The notes beneath the pieces are model-generated. The model did no database searches, had not been told where the DNA came from, and saw only the letters and a program-made list of their open reading frames with translations. Below, in pieces: positions 21,933 to 34,764 of a DNA stretch of 64,000 nt. Made by a program: the position numbers and the translations under genes. How positions within the stretch are numbered: position 1 is the first letter of the stretch; every line of letters begins with the position of its first letter. The stretch comes from Lucinisca nassula (taxonomy: Eukaryota > Mollusca > Bivalvia > Lucinida > Lucinidae): contig OY757026.1 of assembly GCA_963580285.1 (NCBI GenBank), positions 85,100,651 to 85,164,650 of the forward strand. Reading direction: 5' to 3'.

Positions 21933-24900
21933 AGGCCGAGAAAAGTGGCTTAGAAAATTTGATTGAGGTTACCTGTGGTGGATGCTAAATTCTCATTTTG
22001 GTCACTTTAACGTAGACGCATGAAAACGGTGCCAAAACGTGTCCATGCGTGCCAAACAACCTGGGGTAAAATGGGAGTTGTTTCTGTCAAATAGTTTCGG
22101 AGATATAAGGGCCCAAACTTACGGTACTTTGACCTTCTAAGGGCCATAACTCGAAACACAGAGAACGAAGACAACTCCCATTTTATCCCAGGACACTTGG
22201 GTCAAGGGCGCATCATTTGGCAGCAATTATAAGCCGATTCCATCAAGTCACCTTTGCAACATTTAGACACCTTCGGCATATTGTTGTCCCGCCCAAAACT
22301 TTAGGCCCTTATAACTCGAGTGTTTGTATGGCGATTAAGCTGAAAGTTTGCATGCTGCTAGTACACCTCAGTGCCTCGAAGAGTGCAAAATTTCATACTG
22401 CTACAACACGTATCTTGCGAGTTATAAGCCTTTGAAATTCGAGGAAACTAAACTTTGTGCCTATTTCTCGGGAAGACGAAATGAGTTGAAGAGGTGCAGT
22501 ATGCCGCTTTCAAAAGGCATTGATGTCGCCTGCCATCGTGCAAAAACTCGCGAACACTGGGGCACTAGAAAGTGCCGAAATAAAGGGCTCATTTTTACAT
22601 TGAGGTCTACAGGAAAACCGAATAAAACGCCGCGGCGCAGCCTAGAGGGCGATAACAATAGCGGTTTTTTCACCGTTAGTCCCTCTCAATATAATACACC
22701 CTCGGGGCAAATTACATATCGCTGCGTTCAATAGAGGCCGAGAAAAATGGCTTAGAAAATTTGATTGAGGTTACCTGTGGTGGATGCTAAATTCTCATTT
22801 TGGTCACTTTAACGTAGACGCATGAAAACGGTGCCAAAACGTGTCCATGCGTGCCAAACAACCTGGGGTAAAATGGGAGTTGTTTCTGTAAAATAGTTTC
22901 GGAGATATAAGGGCCCAAACTTACGGTACTTTGACCTTCTAAGGGCCATAACTCGAAACACAGAGAACGAAGACAACTCCCATTTTATCCCAGGACACTT
23001 GGGTCAAGGGCGCATCATTTGGCAGCAATTATAAGCCGATTCCATCAAGTCACCTTTGCAACATTTAGACACCTTCGGCATATTGTTGTCCCGCCCAAAA
23101 CTTTAGGCCCTTATAACTCGTGTGTTTGTATGGCGATTAAGCTGAAATTTTGCACGCTGCTAGTACACCTCAGTGCCTCGAAGAGTGCAAAATTTCATAC
23201 TGCTACAACACGTATCTTGCGAGTTATAAGCCTTTGAAATTCGAGGAAACTAAACTTTGTGCCTATTTCTCGGGAAGACGAAATGAGTTGAAGAGGTGCA
23301 GTATGCCGCTTTCAAAAGGCATTGATGTCGCCTGCCATCGTGCAAAAACTCGCGAACACTGGGGCACTAGAAAGTGCCGAAATAAAGGGCTCATTTTTAC
23401 ATTGAGGTCTACGGGAAAACCGAATAAAACGCCGCGGCGCAGCCTAGAGGGCGATAACAATAGCGGTTTTTTCACCGTTAGTCCTTCTCAATATAATACA
23501 CCCTCGGGGCAAATTACAGATCGCTGCGTTCAATAGAGGCCGAGAAAAGTGGCTTAGAAAATTTGATTGAGGTTACCTGTGGTGGATGCTAAATTCTCAT
23601 TTTGGTCACTTTAACGTAGACGCATGAAAACGGTGCCAAAACGTGTCCATGCGTGCCAAACAACCTGGGGTAAAATGGGAGTTGTTTCTGTCAAATAGTT
23701 TCGGAGATATAAGGGCCCAAACTTACGGTACTTTGACCTTCTAAGGGCCATAACTCGAAACACAGAGAACGAAGACAACTCCCATTTTATCCCAGGACAC
23801 TTGGGTCAAGGGCGCATCATTTGGCAGCAATTATAAGCCGATTCCATCAAGTCACCTTTGCAACATTTAGACACCTTCGGCATATTGTTGTCCCGTCCAA
23901 AACTTTAGGCCCTTATAACTCGAGTGTTTGTATGGCGATTAAGCTGAAAGTTTGCATGCTGCTAGTACACCTCAGTGCCTCGAAGAGTGCAAAATTTCAT
24001 ACTGCTACAACACGTATCTTGCGAGTTATAAGCCTTTGAAATTCGAGGAAACTAAACTTTGTGCCTATTTCTCGGGAAGACGAAATGAGTTGAAGAGGTG
24101 CAGTATGCCGCTTTCAAAAGGCATTGATGTCGCCTGCCATCGTGCAAAAACTCGCGAACACTGGGGCACTAGAAAGTGCCGAAATAAAGGGCTCATTTTT
24201 ACATTGAGGTCTACAGGAAAACCGAATAAAACGCCGCGGCGCAGCCTAGAGGGCGATAACAATAGCGGTTTTTTCACCGTTAGTCCCTTTCAATATAATA
24301 CACCCTCGGGGCAAATTACATATCGCTGCGTTCAATAGAGGCCGAGAAAAATGGCTTAGAAAATTTGATTGAGGTTACCTGTGGTGGATGCTAAATTCTC
24401 ATTTTGGTCACTTTAACGTAGACGCATGAAAACGGTGCCAAAACGTGTCCATGCGTGCCAAACAACCTGGGGTAAAATGGGAGTTGTTTCTGTCAAATAG
24501 TTTCGGAGATATAAGGGCCCAAACTTACGGTACTTTGACCTTCTAAGGGCCATAACTCGAAACACAGAGAACGAAGACAACTCCCATTTTATCCCAGGAC
24601 ACTTGGGTCAAGGGCGCATCATTTGGCAGCAATTATAAGCCGATTCCATCAAGTCACCTTTGCAACATTTAGACACCTTCGGCATATTGTTGTCCCGCCC
24701 AAAACTTTAGGCCCTTATAACTCGTGTGTTTGTATGGCGATTAAGCTGAAATTTTGCACGCTGCTAGTACACCTCAGTGCCTCGAAGAGTGCAAAATTTC
24801 ATACTGCTACAACACGTATCTTGCGAGTTATAAGCCTTTGAAATTCGAGGAAACTAAACTTTGTGCCTATTTCTCGGGAAGACGAAATGAGTTGAAGAGG

Positions 24901-27900
24901 TGCAGTATGCCGCTTTCAAAAGGCATTGATGTCGCCTGCCATCGTGCAAAAACTCGCGAACACTGGGGCACTAGAAAGTGCCGAAATAAAGGGCTCATTT
25001 TTACATTGAGGTCTACGGGAAAACCGAATAAAACGCCGCGGCGCAGCCTAGAGGGCGATAACAATAGCGGTTTTTTCACCGTTAGTCCTTCTCAATATAA
25101 TACACCCTCGGGGCAAATTACAGATCGCTGCGTTCAATAGAGGCCGAGAAAAGTGGCTTAGAAAATTTGATTGAGGTTACCTGTGGTGGATGCTAAATTC
25201 TCATTTTGGTCACTTTAACGTAGACGCACGAAAACGGCGCCAAAACGTGTCCATGTGTGCCAAACAACCTGGGGTAAAATGGGAGTTGTTTCTGTCAAAT
25301 AGTTTCGGAGATATAAGGGCCCAAACTTACGGTACTTTGACCTTCTAAGGGCCATAACTGGAAACACAGAGAACGAAGACAACTCCCATTTTATCCCAGG
25401 ACACTTGGGTCAAGGGCGCATCATTTGGCAGCAATTATAAGCCGATTCCATCAAGTCACCTTTGCAACATTTAGACACCTTCGGCATATTGTTGTCCCGC
25501 CCAAAACTTTAGGCCCTTATAACTCGAGTGTTTGTATGGCGATTAAGCTGAAATTTTGCATGCTGCTAGTACACCTCAGTGCCTCGAAGAGTGCAAAATT
25601 TCATACTGCTACAACACGTATCTTGCGAGTTATAAGCCTTTGAAATTCGAGGAAACTAAACTTTGTGCCTATTTCTCGGGAAGACGAAATGAGTTGAAGA
25701 GGTGCAGTATGCCGCTTTCAAAAGGCATTGATGTCGCCTGCCATCGTGCAAAAACTCGCGAACACTGGGGCACTAGAAAGTGCCGAAATAAAGGGCTCAT
25801 TTTTACATTGAGGTCTACGGGAAAACCGAATAAAACGCCGCGGCGCAGCCTAGAGGGCGATAACAATAGCGGTTTTTTCACCGTTAGTCCTTCTCAATAT
25901 AATACACCCTCGGGGCAAATTACAGATCGCTGCGTTCAATAGAGGCCGAGAAAAGTGGCTTAGAAAATTTGATTGAGGTTACCTGTGGTGGATGCTAAAT
26001 TCTCATTTTGGTCACTTTAACGTAGACGCATGAAAACGGTGCCAAAACGTGTCCATGCGTGCCAAACAACCTGGGGTAAAATGGGAGTTGTTTCTGTCAA
26101 ATAGTTTCGGAGATATAAGGGCCCAAACTTACGGTACTTTGACCTTCTAAGGGCCATAACTCGAAACACAGAGAACGAAGACAACTCCCATTTTATCCCA
26201 GGACACTTGGGTCAAGGGCGCATCATTTGGCAGCAATTATAAGCCGATTCCATCAAGTCACCTTTGCAACATTTAGACACCTTCGGCATATTGTTGTCCC
26301 GCCCAAAACTTTAGGCCCTTATAACTCGAGTGTTTGTATGGCGATTAAGCTGAAAGTTTGCATGCTGCTAGTACACCTCAGTGCCTCGAAGAGTGCAAAA
26401 TTTCATACTGCTACAACACGTATCTTGCGAGTTATAAGCCTTTGAAATTCGAGGAAACTAAACTTTGTGCCTATTTCTCGGGAAGACGAAATGAGTTGAA
26501 GAGGTGCAGTATGCCGCTTTCAAAAGGCATTGATGTCGCCTGCCATCGTGCAAAAACTCGCGAACACTGGGGCACTAGAAAGTGCCGAAATAAAGGGCTC
26601 ATTTTTACATTGAGGTCTACAGGAAAACCGAATAAAACGCCGCGGCGCAGCCTAGAGGGCGATAACAATAGCGGTTTTTTCACCGTTAGTCCCTCTCAAT
26701 ATAATACACCCTCGGGGCAAATTACAGATCGCTGCGTTCAATAGAGGCCGAGAAAAGTGGCTTAGAAAATTTGATTGAGGTTACCTGTGGTGGATGCTAA
26801 ATTCTCATTTTGGTCACTTTAACGTAGACGCATGAAAACGGTGCCAAAACGTGTCCATGCGTGCCAAACAACCTGGGGTAAAATGGGAGTTGTTTCTGTC
26901 AAATAGTTTCGGAGATATAAGGGCCCAAACTTACGGTACTTTGACCTTCTAAGGGCCATAACTCGAAACACAGAGAACGAAGACAACTCCCATTTTATCC
27001 CAGGACACTTGGGTCAAGGGCGCATCATTTGGCAGCAATTATAAGCCGATTCCATCAAGTCACCTTTGCAACATTTAGACACCTTCGACATATTGTTGTC
27101 CCGCCCAAAACTTTAGGCCCTTATAACTCGTGTGTTTGTAAGGCGATTAAGCTGAAATTTTGCACGCTGCTAGTACACCTCAGTGCCTCGAAGAGTGCAA
27201 AATTTCATACTGCTACAACACGTATCTTGCGAGTTATAAGCCTTTGAAATTCGAGGAAACTAAACTTTGTGCCTATTTCTCGGGAAGACGAAATGAGTTG
27301 AAGAGGTGCAGTATGCCGCTTTCAAAAGGCATTGATGTCGCCTGCCATCGTGCAAAAACTCGCGAACACTGGGGCACTAGAAAGTGCCGAAATAAAGGGC
27401 TCATTTTTACATTGAGGTCTACGGGAAAACCGAATAAAACGCCGCGGCGCAGCCTAGAGGGCGATAACAATAGCGGTTTTTTCACCGTTAGTCCTTCTCA
27501 ATATAATACACCCTCGGGGCAAATTACAGATCGCTGCGTTCAATAGAGGCCGAGAAAAGTGGCTTAGAAAATTTGATTGAGGTTACCTGTGGTGGATGCT
27601 AAATTCTCATTTTGGTCACTTTAACGTAGACGCATGAAAACGGTGCCAAAACGTGTCCATGTGTGCCAAACAACCTGGGGTAAAATGGGAGTTGTTTCTG
27701 TCAAATAGTTTCGGAGATATAAGGGCCCAAACTTACGGTACTTTGACCTTCTAAGGGCCATAACTCGAAACACAGAGAACGAAGACAACTCCCATTTTAT
27801 CCCAGGACACTTGGGTCAAGGGCGCATCATTTGGCAGCAATTATAAGCCGATTCCATCAAGTCACCTTTGCAACATTTAGACACCTTCGGCATATTGTTG

Positions 27901-29150
27901 TCCCGCCCAAAATTTAAGGCCCTTATAACTCGAGTGTTTGTATGGCGATTAAGCTGAAAGTTTGCATGCTGCTAGTACACCTCAGTGCCTCGAAGAGTGC
28001 AAAATTTCATACTGCTACAACACGTATCTTGCGAGTTATAAGCCTTTGAAATTCGAGGAGACTAAATTTTGTGCCTATTTCTCGGGAAGACGAAATGAGT
28101 TGAAGAGGTGCAGTATGCCGCTTTCAAAAGGCATTGATGTCGCCTGCCATCGTGCAAAAACTCGCGAACACTGGGGCACTAGAAAGTGCCGAAATAAAGG
28201 GCTCATTTTTACATTGAGGTCTACGGGAAAACCGAATAAAACGCCGCGGCGCAGCCTAGAGGGCGATAACAATAGCGGTTTTTTCACCGTTAGTCCTTCT
28301 CAATATAATACACCCTCGGGGCAAATTACAGATCGCTGCGTTCAATAGAGGCCGAGAAAAGTGGCTTAGAAAATTTGATTGAGGTTACCTGTGGTGGATG
28401 CTAAATTCTCATTTTGGTCACTTTAACGTAGACGCATGAAAACGGTGCCAAAACGTGTCCATGCGTGCCAAACAACCTGGGGTAAAATGGGAGTTGTTTC
28501 TGTCAAATAGTTTCGGAGATATAAGGGCCCAAACTTACGGTACTTTGACCTTCTAAGGGCCATAACTCGAAACACAGAGAACGAAGACAACTCCCATTTT
28601 ATCCCAGGACACTTGGGTCAAGGGCGCATCATTTGGCAGCAATTATAAGCCGATTCCATCAAGTCACCTTTGCAACATTTAGACACCTTCGGCATATTGT
28701 TGTCCCGTCCAAAACTTTAGGCCCTTATAACTCGAGTGTTTGTATGGCGATTAAGCTGAAAGTTTGCATGCTGCTAGTACACCTCAGTGCCTCGAAGAGT
28801 GCAAAATTTCATATTGCTACAACACGTATCTTGTGAGTTATAAGCCTTTGAAATTCGAGGAAACTAAACTTTGTGCCTATTTCTCGGGAAGACGAAATGA
28901 GTTGAAGAGGTGCAGTATGCCGCTTTCAAAAGGCATTGATGTCGCCTGCCATCGTGCAAAAACTCGCGAACACTGGGGCACTAGAAAGTGCCGAAATAAA
29001 GGGCTCATTTTTACATTGAGGTCTACAGGAAAACCGAATAAAACGCCGCGGCGCAGCCTAGAGGGCGATAACAATAGCGGTTTTTTCACCGTTAGTCCCT
29101 CTCAATATAATACACCCTCGGGGCAAATTACATATCGCTGCGTTCAATAG
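21933..29150 (+). repeat. Units U28-U36: reshuffled copies of the same unit types
   Basis: Units start at 21933, 22735, 23537, 24339, 25141, 25943, 26745, 27547 and 28349. The order is T, P, R, P, near-consensus, T, P, Q, R. U28-U29 and U30-U31 behave as a 1,604 bp dimer: a unit ending catatcg is followed by gaaaaatgg and then a P unit. U33-U36 echo the order T-P-Q-R seen at U14-U17. In the window every gcacgct (P) unit follows a unit with gtccctctc or gtccctttc. U34 has taaggcg for tatggcg; U36 has cttgtgag for cttgcgag, which closes the 72-codon frame early. Confidence 0.85.
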
Positions 29151-31556
29151 AGGCCGAGAAAAATGGCTTAGAAAATTTGATTGAGGTTACCTGTGGTGGA
29201 TGCTAAATTCTCATTTTGGTCACTTTAACGTAGACGCATGAAAACGGTGCCAAAACGTGTCCATGCGTGCCAAACAACCTGGGGTAAAATGGGAGTTGTT
29301 TCTGTCAAATAGTTTCGGAGATATAAGGGCCCAAACTTACGGTACTTTGACCTTCTAAGGGCCATAACTCGAAACACAGAGAACGAAGACAACTCCCATT
29401 TTATCCCAGGACACTTGGGTCAAGGGCGCATCATTTGGCAGCAATTATAAGCCGATTCCATCAAGTCACCTTTGCAACATTTAGACACCTTCGGCATATT
29501 GTTGTCCCGCCCAAAACTTTAGGCCCTTATAACTCGAGTGTTTGTATGGCGATTAAGCTGAAATTTTGCATGCTGCTAGTACACCTCAGTGCCTCGAAGA
29601 GTGCAAAATTTCATACTGCTACAACACGTATCTTGCGAGTTATAAGCCTTTGAATTTCGAGGAAACTAAACTTTGTGCCTATTTCTCGGGAAGACGAAAT
29701 GAGTTGAAGAGGTGCAGTATGCCGCTTTCAAATGGCATTGATGTCGCCTGCCATCGTGCAAAAACTCGCGAACACTGGGGCACTAGAAAGTGCCGAAATA
29801 AAGGGCTCATTTTTACATTGAGGTCTACGGGAAAACCGAATAAAACGCCGCGGCGCAGCCTAGAGGGCGATAACAATAGCGGTTTTTTCACCGTTAGTCC
29901 TTCTCAATATAATACACCCTCGGGGCAAATTACAGATCGCTGCGTTCAATAGAGGCCGAGAAAAGTGGCTTAGAAAATTTGATTGAGGTTACCTGTGGTG
30001 GATGCTAAATTCTCATTTTGGTCACTTTAACGTAGACGCATGAAAACGGTGCCAAAACGTGTCCATGCGTGCCAAACAACCTGGGGTAAAATGGGAGTTG
30101 TTTCTGTCAAATAGTTTCGGAGATATAAGGGCCCAAACTTACGGTACTTCGACCTTCTAAGGGCCATAACTCGAAACACAGAGAACGAAGACAACTCCCA
30201 TTTTATCCCAGGACACTTGGGTCAAGGGCGCATCATTTGGCAGCAATTATAAGCCGATTCCATCAAGTCACCTTTGCAACATTTAGACACCTTCGGCATA
30301 TTGTTGTCCCGCCCAAAACTTTAGGCCCTTATAACTCGAGTGTTTGTATGGCGATTAAGCTGAAATTTTGCATGCTGCTAGTACACCTCAGTGCCTCGAA
30401 GAGTGCAAAATTTCATACTGCTACAACACGTATCTTGCGAGTTATAAGCCTTTGAAATTCGAGGAAACTAAACTTTGTGCCTATTTCTCGGGAAGACGAA
30501 ATGAGTTGAAGAGGTGCAGTATGCCGCTTTCAAAAGGCATTGATGTCGCCTGCCATCGTGCAAAAACTCGCGAACACTGGGGCACTAGAAAGTGCCGAAA
30601 TAAAGGGCTCATTTTTACATTGAGGTCTACGGGAAAACCGAATAAAACGCCGCGGCGCAGCCTAGAGGGCGATAACAATAGCGGTTTTTTCACCGTTAGT
30701 CCTTCTCAATATAATACACCCTCGGGGCAAATTACAGATCGCTGCGTTCAATAGAGGCCGAGAAAAGTGGCTTAGAAAATTTGATTGAGGCTACCTGTGG
30801 TGGATGCTAAATTCTCATTTTGGTCACTTTAACGTAGACGCATGAAAACGGTGCCAAAACGTGTCCATGCGTGCCAAACAACCTGGGGTAAAATGGGAGT
30901 TGTTTCTGTCAAATAGTTTCGGAGATATAAGGGCCCAAACTTACGGTACTTCGACCTTCTAAGGGCCATAACTCGAAACACAGAGAACGAAGACAACTCC
31001 CATTTTATCCCAGGACACTTGGGTCAAGGGCGCATCATTTGGCAGCAATTATAAGCCGATTCCATCAAGTCACCTTTGCAACATTTAGACACCTTCGGCA
31101 TATTGTTGTCCCGCCCAAAACTTTAGGCCCTTATAACTCGAGTGTTTGTATGGCGATTAAGCTGAAATTTTGCATGCTGCTAGTACACCTCAGTGCCTCG
31201 AAGAGTGCAAAATTTCATACTGCTACAACACGTATCTTGCGAGTTATAAGCCTTTGAAATTCGAGGAAACTAAACTTTGTGCCTATTTCTCGGGAAGACG
31301 AAATGAGTTGAAGAGGTGCAGTATGCCGCTTTCAAAAGGCATTGATGTCGCCTGCCATCGTGCAAAAACTCGCGAACACTGGGGCACTAGAAAGTGCCGA
31401 AATAAAGGGCTCATTTTTACATTGAGGTCTACGGGAAAACCGAATAAAACGCCGCGGCGCAGCCTAGAGGGCGATAACAATAGCGGTTTTTTCACCGTTA
31501 GTCCTTCTCAATATAATACACCCTCGGGGCAAATTACAGATCGCTGCGTTCAATAG
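29151..31556 (+). repeat. Units U37-U39: near-consensus stretch
   Basis: Units start at 29151, 29953 and 30755. They lack the P, Q, R, S and T markers. U37 has gaatttcg and aatggc; U38 and U39 have acttcgacc; U39 begins with gaggctacc, a variant seen again at the start of U50. This stretch separates the typed domain on the left from the ILG/IIVPP-type domain on the right. Confidence 0.8.
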
Positions 31557-34500
31557 AGGCCGAGAAAAGTGGCTTAGAAAATTTGATTGAGGTTACCTGT
31601 GGTGAATGCTAAATTCTCATTTTGGTCACTTTAACGTAGACGCATGAAAACGGTGCCAAAACGTGTCCATGCGTGCCAAACAACCTGGGGTAAAATGGGA
31701 GTTGTTTCTGTCAAATAGTTTCGGAGATATAAGGGCCCAAACTTACGGTACTTTGACCTTCTAAGGGCCATAACTCGAAACACAGAGAACGAAGACAACT
31801 CCCATTTTATCCCAGGACACTTGGGTCAAGGGCGCATCATTTGGCAGCAATTATAAGCCGATTCCATCAAGTCACCTTTGCAACATTTAGACACCTTCGG
31901 CATATTGTTGTCCCGCCCAAAATTTTAGGCCCTTATAACTCGAGTGTTTGTATGGCGATTAAGCTGAAATTTTGCATGCTGCTAGTACACCTCAGTGCCT
32001 CGATGAGTGTAAAATTTCATACTGCTACAACTCGTATCTTGCGAGTTATAAGCCTTTGAAATTCGAGGAAACTAAATTTTGTGCCTATTTCTCGGGAAGA
32101 CGAAATGAGTTGAAGAGGTGCAGTATGCCGCTTTCAAAAGGCATTGATGTCGCCTGCCATTGTGCAAATACTCGCGAACACTGGGGCACTAGAAAGTGCC
32201 GAAATAAAGGGCTCATTTTTACATTGAGGTCTACGGGAAAACCGAATAAAACGCCGCGGCGCAGCCTAGAGGGCGATAACAATAGCGGTTATTTCACCGT
32301 TAGTCCTTCTCAATATAATACACCCTCGGGGCAAATTACAGATCGCTGCGTTCAATAGAGGCCGAGAAAAGTGGCTTAGAAAATTTGATTGAGGTTACCT
32401 GTGGTGGATGCTAAATTCTCATTTTGGTCACTTTAACGTAGACGCATGAAAACGGTGCCAAAACGTGTCCATGCGTGCCAAACAACCTGGGGTAAAATGG
32501 GAGTTGTTTCTGTCAAATAGTTTCGGAGATATAAGGGCCCAAACTTACGGTACTTTGACCTTCTAAGGGCCATAACTCGAAACACAGAGAACGAAGACAA
32601 CTCCCATTTTATCCCAGGACACTTGGGTCAAGGGCGCATCATTTGGCAGCAATTATAAGCCGATTCCATCAAGTCACCTTTGCAACATTTAGACACCTTC
32701 GGCATATTATTGTCCCACCCAAAACTTTAGGCCCTTATAACTCGAGTGTTTGTATGGCGATTAAGCTGAAATTTTGCATGCTGCTAGTATACCTCAGTGC
32801 CTCGAAGAGTGCAAAATTTCATACTGCTACAACACGTATCTTGCGAGTTATAAGCCTTTGAAATTCGAGGAAACTAAACTTTGTGCCTATTTCTCGGGAA
32901 GACGAAATGAGTTGAAGAGGTGCAGTATGCCGCTTTCAAAAGGCATTGATGTCGCCTGCCATCGTGCAAAAACTCGCGAACACTGGGGCACTAGAAAGTG
33001 CCGAAATAAAGGGCTCATTTTTACATTGAGGTCTACGGGAAAACCGAATAAAACGCCGCGGCGCAGCCTAGAGGGCGATAACAATAGCGGTTTTTTCACC
33101 GTTAGTCCTTCTCAATATAATACACCCTCGGGGCAAATTACAGATCGCTGCGTTCAATAGAGGCCGAGAAAAGTGGCTTAGAAAATTTGATTGAGGTTAC
33201 CTGTGGTGGATGCTAAATTCTCATTTTGGTCACTTTAACGTAGACGCATGAAAACGGTGCCAAAACGTGTCCATGCGTGCCAAACAACCTGGGGTAAAAT
33301 GGGAGTTGTTTCTGTCAAATAGTTTCGGAGATATAAGGGCCCAAACTTACGGTACTTTGACCTTCTAAGGGCCATAACTCGAAACACAGAGAACGAAGAC
33401 AACTCCCATTTTATCCCAGGACACTTGGGTCAAGGGCGCATCATTTGGCAGCAATTATAAGCCGATTCCATCAAGTCACCTTTGCAACATTTAGACACCT
33501 TCGGCATATTGTTGTCCCGCCCAAAATTTTAGGCCCTTATAACTCGAGTGTTTGTATGGCGATTAAGCTGAAATTTTGCATGCTGCTAGTACACCTCAGT
33601 GCCTCGAGGAGTGCAAAATTTCATACTGCTACAACACGTATCTTGCGAGTTATAAGCCTTTGAAATTCGAGGAAACTAAACTTTGTGCCTATTTCTCGGG
33701 AAGACGAAATGAGTTGAAGAGGTGCAGTATGCCGCTTTCAAAAGGCATTGATGTCGCCTGCCATTGTGCAAATACTCGCGAACACTGGGGCACTAGAAAG
33801 TGCCGAAATAAAGGGCTCATTTTTACATTGAGGTCTACGGGAAAACCGAATAAAACGCCGCGGCGCAGCCTAGAGGGCGATAACAATAGCGGTTATTTCA
33901 CCGTTAGTCCTTCTCAATATAATACACCCTCGGGGCAAATTACAGATCGCTGCGTTCAATAGAGGCCGAGAAAAGTGGCTTAGAAAATTTGATTGAGGTT
34001 ACCTGTGGTGGATGCTAAATTCTCATTTTGGTCACTTTAACGTAGACGCATGAAAACGGTGCCAAAACGTGTCCATGCGTGCCAAACAACCTGGGGTAAA
34101 ATGGGAGTTGTTTCTGTCAAATAGTTTCGGAGATATAAGGGCCCAAACTTACGGTACTTTGACCTTCTAAGGGCCATAACTCGAAACACAGAGAACGAAG
34201 ACAACTCCCATTTTATCCCAGGACACTTGGGTCAAGGGCGCATCATTTGGCAGCAATTATAAGCCGATTCCATCAAGTCACCTTTGCAACATTTAGACAC
34301 CTTCGGCATATTATTGTCCCACCCAAAACTTTAGGCCCTTATAACTCGAGTGTTTGTATGGCGATTAAGCTGAAATTTTGCATGCTGCTAGTATACCTCA
34401 GTGCCTCGAAGAGTGCAAAATTTCATACTGCTACAACACGTATCTTGCGAGTTATAAGCCTTTGAAATTCGAGGAAACTAAACTTTGTGCCTATTTCTCG

Positions 34501-34764
34501 GGAAGACGAAATGAGTTGAAGAGGTGCAGTATGCCGCTTTCAAAAGGCATTGATGTCGCCTGCCATCGTGCAAAAACTCGCGAACACTGGGGCACTAGAA
34601 AGTGCCGAAATAAAGGGCTCATTTTTACATTGAGGTCTACGGGAAAACCGAATAAAACGCCGCGGCGCAGCCTAGAGGGCGATAACAATAGCGTTTTTTT
34701 CACCGTTAGTCCTTCTCAATATAATACACCCTCGGGGCAAATTACAGATCGCTGCGTTCAATAG
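31557..34764 (+). repeat. 4-unit block U40-U43, copy 1 of a distant duplication
   Basis: Units start at 31557, 32359, 33161 and 33963. U40 has aaaatttta, cgatgagtgt, caactcg, gccattgtgc, aaatactcg and ggttatttc. U41 and U43 have tattattgtcccaccc and gtatacc. U42 has aaaatttta, cgaggagtg, gccattgtgc and ggttatttc. The alternation gives a 1,604 bp dimer inside the block. The block recurs 12,836 bp downstream as U56-U59. Private marks here are A at 31605, T at 32077 and T at 34694. Confidence 0.88.
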
